A stretch of DNA of 64,000 nt from a virus. Numbering within the stretch: the first letter of the stretch is position 1; every line of letters begins with the position of its first letter. The position numbers and the translations under genes were made by a program. The DNA is taken from positions 160,748-224,747 of IMG/VR virus record IMGVR_UViG_3300015261_000002; one strand, written 5' to 3'. Below the pieces are notes generated by a model that was given only the letters and a program-made list of their open reading frames with translations, was not told the origin of the DNA and did no database searches. Shown here piece by piece: positions 61,661 through 64,000 of the stretch.

Positions 61661-61687
61661 GTAATTTAGGTTTGAAATCTTCCACCC
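61661..61687 (-). promoter_or_regulatory. Putative early promoter of HslV-like pair
   Basis: On minus: GGGTGGAAGATTTCAAACC followed by TAAATTAC. It is the same pattern as the chmA and phuZ elements. It lies 64 bases before the ATG at 61597. Confidence 0.65.
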
Positions 61688-62222
61688 ACTGTATACCTCG
61701 TGCGTGCGTACGCGTTTCTTTGCTTTTTAAAAGCTCTAAAAGCAATAAAGAATAATAAATATATAAATATATTTATAAGGTTCTTTAGCGCACGGAGCGC
61801 GTGCGCGCACACACGCGATAATGAAGGGAAATATTTTTCCTTGAAATTAGCCAATTGACAAAACAAAAAACTTACCAAAGTTTTCCGAAGGAACTGTGAA
61901 AAACAAAAATATACCCTTTACCCCCCGGCCGCGGCGGCCGATCTCAAATAGAATATATAGGTAAGATGATATTTAAATGGGTCTTTTTCTGAGAGGGTTT
62001 TATACACCCCCGATACCCATCTGACAATCGATTATAACCCACCTAGGAAGCGATCCTAGCAGGTTTCAGTATGCAAGGTACCCTACCGTACCAGTTTTAA
62101 AAACTTCGCTGTATACGGCGATTTTGGAAGGTCATCCCCTTTTGGATACTCGCGTCGAAAAGGGATGCTATGACCCCTTCTTAACCCAAATTATTTACAT
62201 CGCCTCCTAGGAGTGACACGTC
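61688..62222. other. Palindrome-rich intergenic region, candidate origin or control region
   Basis: No gene supported over 535 bases. In order: alternating purine-pyrimidine CGTGCGTGCGTACGCG (61699 on), an AT-rich block with the 16-bp perfect palindrome TATAAATATATTTATA (61762-61777), GTGCGCGCAC (61801-61810), a GC-only CGGCCGCGGCGGCCG (61927 on), CTAGGA/TCCTAG (62043-62059), and a stem GGTCATCCCCTTTT / AAAAGGGATGCTATGACC (62130-62175). AT-rich next to GC palindromes suits replication initiation or a strong divergent control region. Confidence 0.45.
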
Positions 62223-63068
62223 ATGAATGCGGTGGACTATGCCATCAATCGGGTCACGAACTGTGACATCGACGACTACCTGCTTAAACTTGCTTTCGAG
62301 TCCCCAAACGGTAACTTCGCAGGCAACTGGTACAACCTCGTTAATCACACCACCGTGGAACAGGGTATCCGTGAAAAAGTCATCCATCGTACTGTGCTGC
62401 CAGCTTGCAATGCGAACGGTGGTAAGACCGAACTGATCGACCTCAGCGGCGCCCGTATTCGTGACCTCGGTAACGCTTGCATCGAAGTGAACGTACCCGA
62501 CATCGTCACCGGTGGCCGCAAGATCATTTCGGTGACCGAAGTCTACTTGGGTTCCATGACCTCGTCGACCGGTATGCTGGGGATGAGTACAAACACGAAC
62601 GACATGTGCGGTCAAGGTTCGATCACGGACATGACCGAGGCATTAATCGACAGCTTGAGTCCAAGCCGTCAGATGCCTGTGACGTACAACAACATCCACA
62701 TGACGGGCAATAACTGCTTTGTGATCTTTGGTTTGAACTCGGGTACTTACTCGATGTCGGCCAAGATGATCCTCGAGTTCGATGAAGGCTTGAGCAGTAT
62801 CTCGACACGGCAGCATGAACACTTTGCTCACCTCGTGGAACTGGCAGTTAAAGCGTATATCTATCGCACCTGCCGCCGGCCTACCCAGGAAGCGATCATC
62901 CGTAGCGGCGTCACCCTGAACGACATCAAGGATGACATCTTGGAATATCGGGATGCCTGGAAGGACTACCACGAATACCTCACGACTGAATGGACCAAGC
63001 GCATGGCCTACAGTGACCGTCAACGCGTGACCGATGCTGTGCGTCGTGCTATCCCAAGGAGAATGTAA
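62223..63068 (+). CDS. Probable virion protein (281 aa)
   Basis: AGGAG lies nine bases upstream of the ATG. The protein is mixed, with a beta-rich middle (residues 70-190, many Gly/Ser/Asn/Thr) and a helical C-terminus with a Tyr/Arg/Asp-rich stretch ending RAIPRRM. No enzyme motif. The stop overlaps the next start (TAATG), so the two are coupled. First gene of a rightward unit beyond the HslV-like genes and the palindrome region, in the position of phiKZ structural genes. Tail or head role not resolved. Confidence 0.48.
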   Translation: MNAVDYAINRVTNCDIDDYLLKLAFESPNGNFAGNWYNLVNHTTVEQGIREKVIHRTVLPACNANGGKTELIDLSGARIRDLGNACIEVNVPDIVTGGRKIISVTEVYLGSMTSSTGMLGMSTNTNDMCGQGSITDMTEALIDSLSPSRQMPVTYNNIHMTGNNCFVIFGLNSGTYSMSAKMILEFDEGLSSISTRQHEHFAHLVELAVKAYIYRTCRRPTQEAIIRSGVTLNDIKDDILEYRDAWKDYHEYLTTEWTKRMAYSDRQRVTDAVRRAIPRRM

Positions 63069-64000
63069 TGTTTTCTGATAACGGTCCGGCAACGTTGGAT
63101 TTCTCCCGCGTGCCCAAGCAATACAACCCCGGAGACCTCAGCAGTGATCGCGTTGCTGAAGCCGCCGAAAACGAATACTGGGAACGGCAGCGTTACTTGG
63201 GCGGTGAAGTCTTAAGCCTGTTTGAAGGGATGGAAGAACACTCCGCCCTTGCTCAAAGCGGCCTGTACCTCTATCCGATGGATGCTCATGAGATCCAATC
63301 GGTAACCGGTGCTGAAGCGTTGCTGCGGGATGTCAACTTCGACAGCAACCACGCCATCCTGGACATCTGCAACAAGTTCGGCGACTTTCTCGTTATCGAC
63401 GAGAAGTGGGCCAAGGCATTGCGTCGTTACGTCTATGCGTTTGTGACTCGCAGTGTCGGTGTGGTCAGTCACATGGAGTTCTTTGGTTCTCCGTACCTTG
63501 GACTGCACAAAATCACCTTCACGACGGCGGACCGTAACCAATGGTTCTCCGAGATCTTTGACGTGGATGAAGAGGAACTCAAAGAGAACCTCCACGCCGC
63601 CAAAGCCGTGAACAAGGAATGGAGTGTTGTGGGCGATACCTTCAACCTGACCATTCCATACCTGCTGTATCGGGTGAACAAGTCGAATCTGAGCAAGGAC
63701 ATCAAGCACCAGGCGATGATCGATATCCTGTCGATGTATCACTACAAGTGTTTGACCTCGATCATTCACAACGACTACCCCTTCATGGCCCGAAAGGAAG
63801 TCGTGATGGAAACCTACAACCGTCTGAGTCTGAAATACGACATCAAACGGTACGGTTCCTGGCGGGTTCTGATCGAAGCACGGGCTGAGTTCATCATCAA
63901 CCCGAAGACGGGTATCCACTACGACGCTTTCACCAAAATGGATGACGACAAGAAAATCGTCTACATGGTCGGCGATATCCAGAACCGGTTGCGTCGGGCA
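63068..64000 (+). CDS. Probable virion structural protein, 3' end beyond window (partial)
   Basis: The frame starts at ATG 63068 overlapping the previous stop and remains open to the window edge: 311 codons seen, protein incomplete. Composition is Tyr/Asp/Glu-rich, mixed alpha/beta, without membrane segment or catalytic motif. Its coupling to the 281-aa gene suggests a structural pair. Its full length cannot be read here. Confidence 0.48.
   Translation, partial: MFSDNGPATLDFSRVPKQYNPGDLSSDRVAEAAENEYWERQRYLGGEVLSLFEGMEEHSALAQSGLYLYPMDAHEIQSVTGAEALLRDVNFDSNHAILDICNKFGDFLVIDEKWAKALRRYVYAFVTRSVGVVSHMEFFGSPYLGLHKITFTTADRNQWFSEIFDVDEEELKENLHAAKAVNKEWSVVGDTFNLTIPYLLYRVNKSNLSKDIKHQAMIDILSMYHYKCLTSIIHNDYPFMARKEVVMETYNRLSLKYDIKRYGSWRVLIEARAEFIINPKTGIHYDAFTKMDDDKKIVYMVGDIQNRLRRA

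Noticed and set aside
1-64000. CRISPR arrays, tRNA genes, insertion sequences, homing endonuclease genes
   Set aside because: Nothing with the regular spacing, cloverleaf pairing, terminal inverted repeats or HNH/GIY-YIG motifs of these elements was seen; the intein is the only mobile-type element found.

Overview
The window is part of the genome of a phiKZ-like, nucleus-forming jumbo myophage (a chimallivirus). The host is probably a Pseudomonas or relative, but the sequence does not prove this. The diagnostic genes are a chimallin-like phage nucleus shell protein (chmA, 49642-51663), a phage tubulin (phuZ, 58868-59866), a multi-subunit RNA polymerase split into separate genes, a divergent B-family DNA polymerase, and a large set of internal head proteins that carry jumbo-phage prohead-protease sites. 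No bacterial genes, integrase, insertion sequence, CRISPR array or tRNA gene was seen. Coding density is high, and most genes are on the minus strand in tightly overlapping operons.

Layout. (1) 1-12540, minus: virion genes. Two structural genes at the left edge are followed by a cluster of internal-head-type proteins; at least six carry an (S/A/G)-x-E cleavage motif, in most followed by a long amphipathic helix. (2) 12574-16581, plus: two structural proteins, the second of 976 residues. (3) 16649-20737, minus: more head-type genes and a membrane-anchored HExxH metallopeptidase. (4) 20821-22680, plus: the exonuclease and motif A half of a B-family DNA polymerase. (5) 22766-27634, minus: another internal head protein and probable structural or assembly genes. 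(6) 27674-29871, plus: an unknown gene and an RNA polymerase beta-prime C-terminal subunit of the virion-polymerase type. (7) 29936-38001, minus: three small genes, a UvsW-like SF2 helicase interrupted in its Walker A motif by a class 3 intein, and the beta-prime C-terminal and beta C-terminal subunits of a second (non-virion type) polymerase. (8) 38524-49538, minus: an Asn/Met-rich protein, a candidate nuclear import factor, a candidate fifth polymerase subunit, an SSB-like protein, an Mre11/SbcD-like phosphoesterase, several unknowns, and the beta-prime N-terminal subunit with the catalytic DFDGD. (9) 49642-59866: chmA, a divergent plus gene, the palm and thumb half of the DNA polymerase, a run of small overlapping genes, and phuZ. 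(10) 60271-64000: two tandem HslV-like Ntn-hydrolase genes, a 0.6 kb non-coding region rich in palindromes, and two rightward structural genes, the last cut by the window edge.

How it works together. Early infection needs chmA, phuZ, replication and transcription genes. The same promoter-like element, resembling the phiKZ early-promoter core TATATTAC, lies upstream of chmA, phuZ, both RNA polymerase operons, the first polymerase half and the Ntn-hydrolase pair. Operons end in long GC-rich hairpins, often next to a recurring AGCAGCYATAA box. The head genes lack this promoter and are presumably late. Gene order around the polymerase, import-factor and chmA genes matches what I recall of phiKZ gp54-gp80, and this supports several low-similarity assignments. 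Statements about homologues rest on recalled family knowledge and motif reading, not on a database search.
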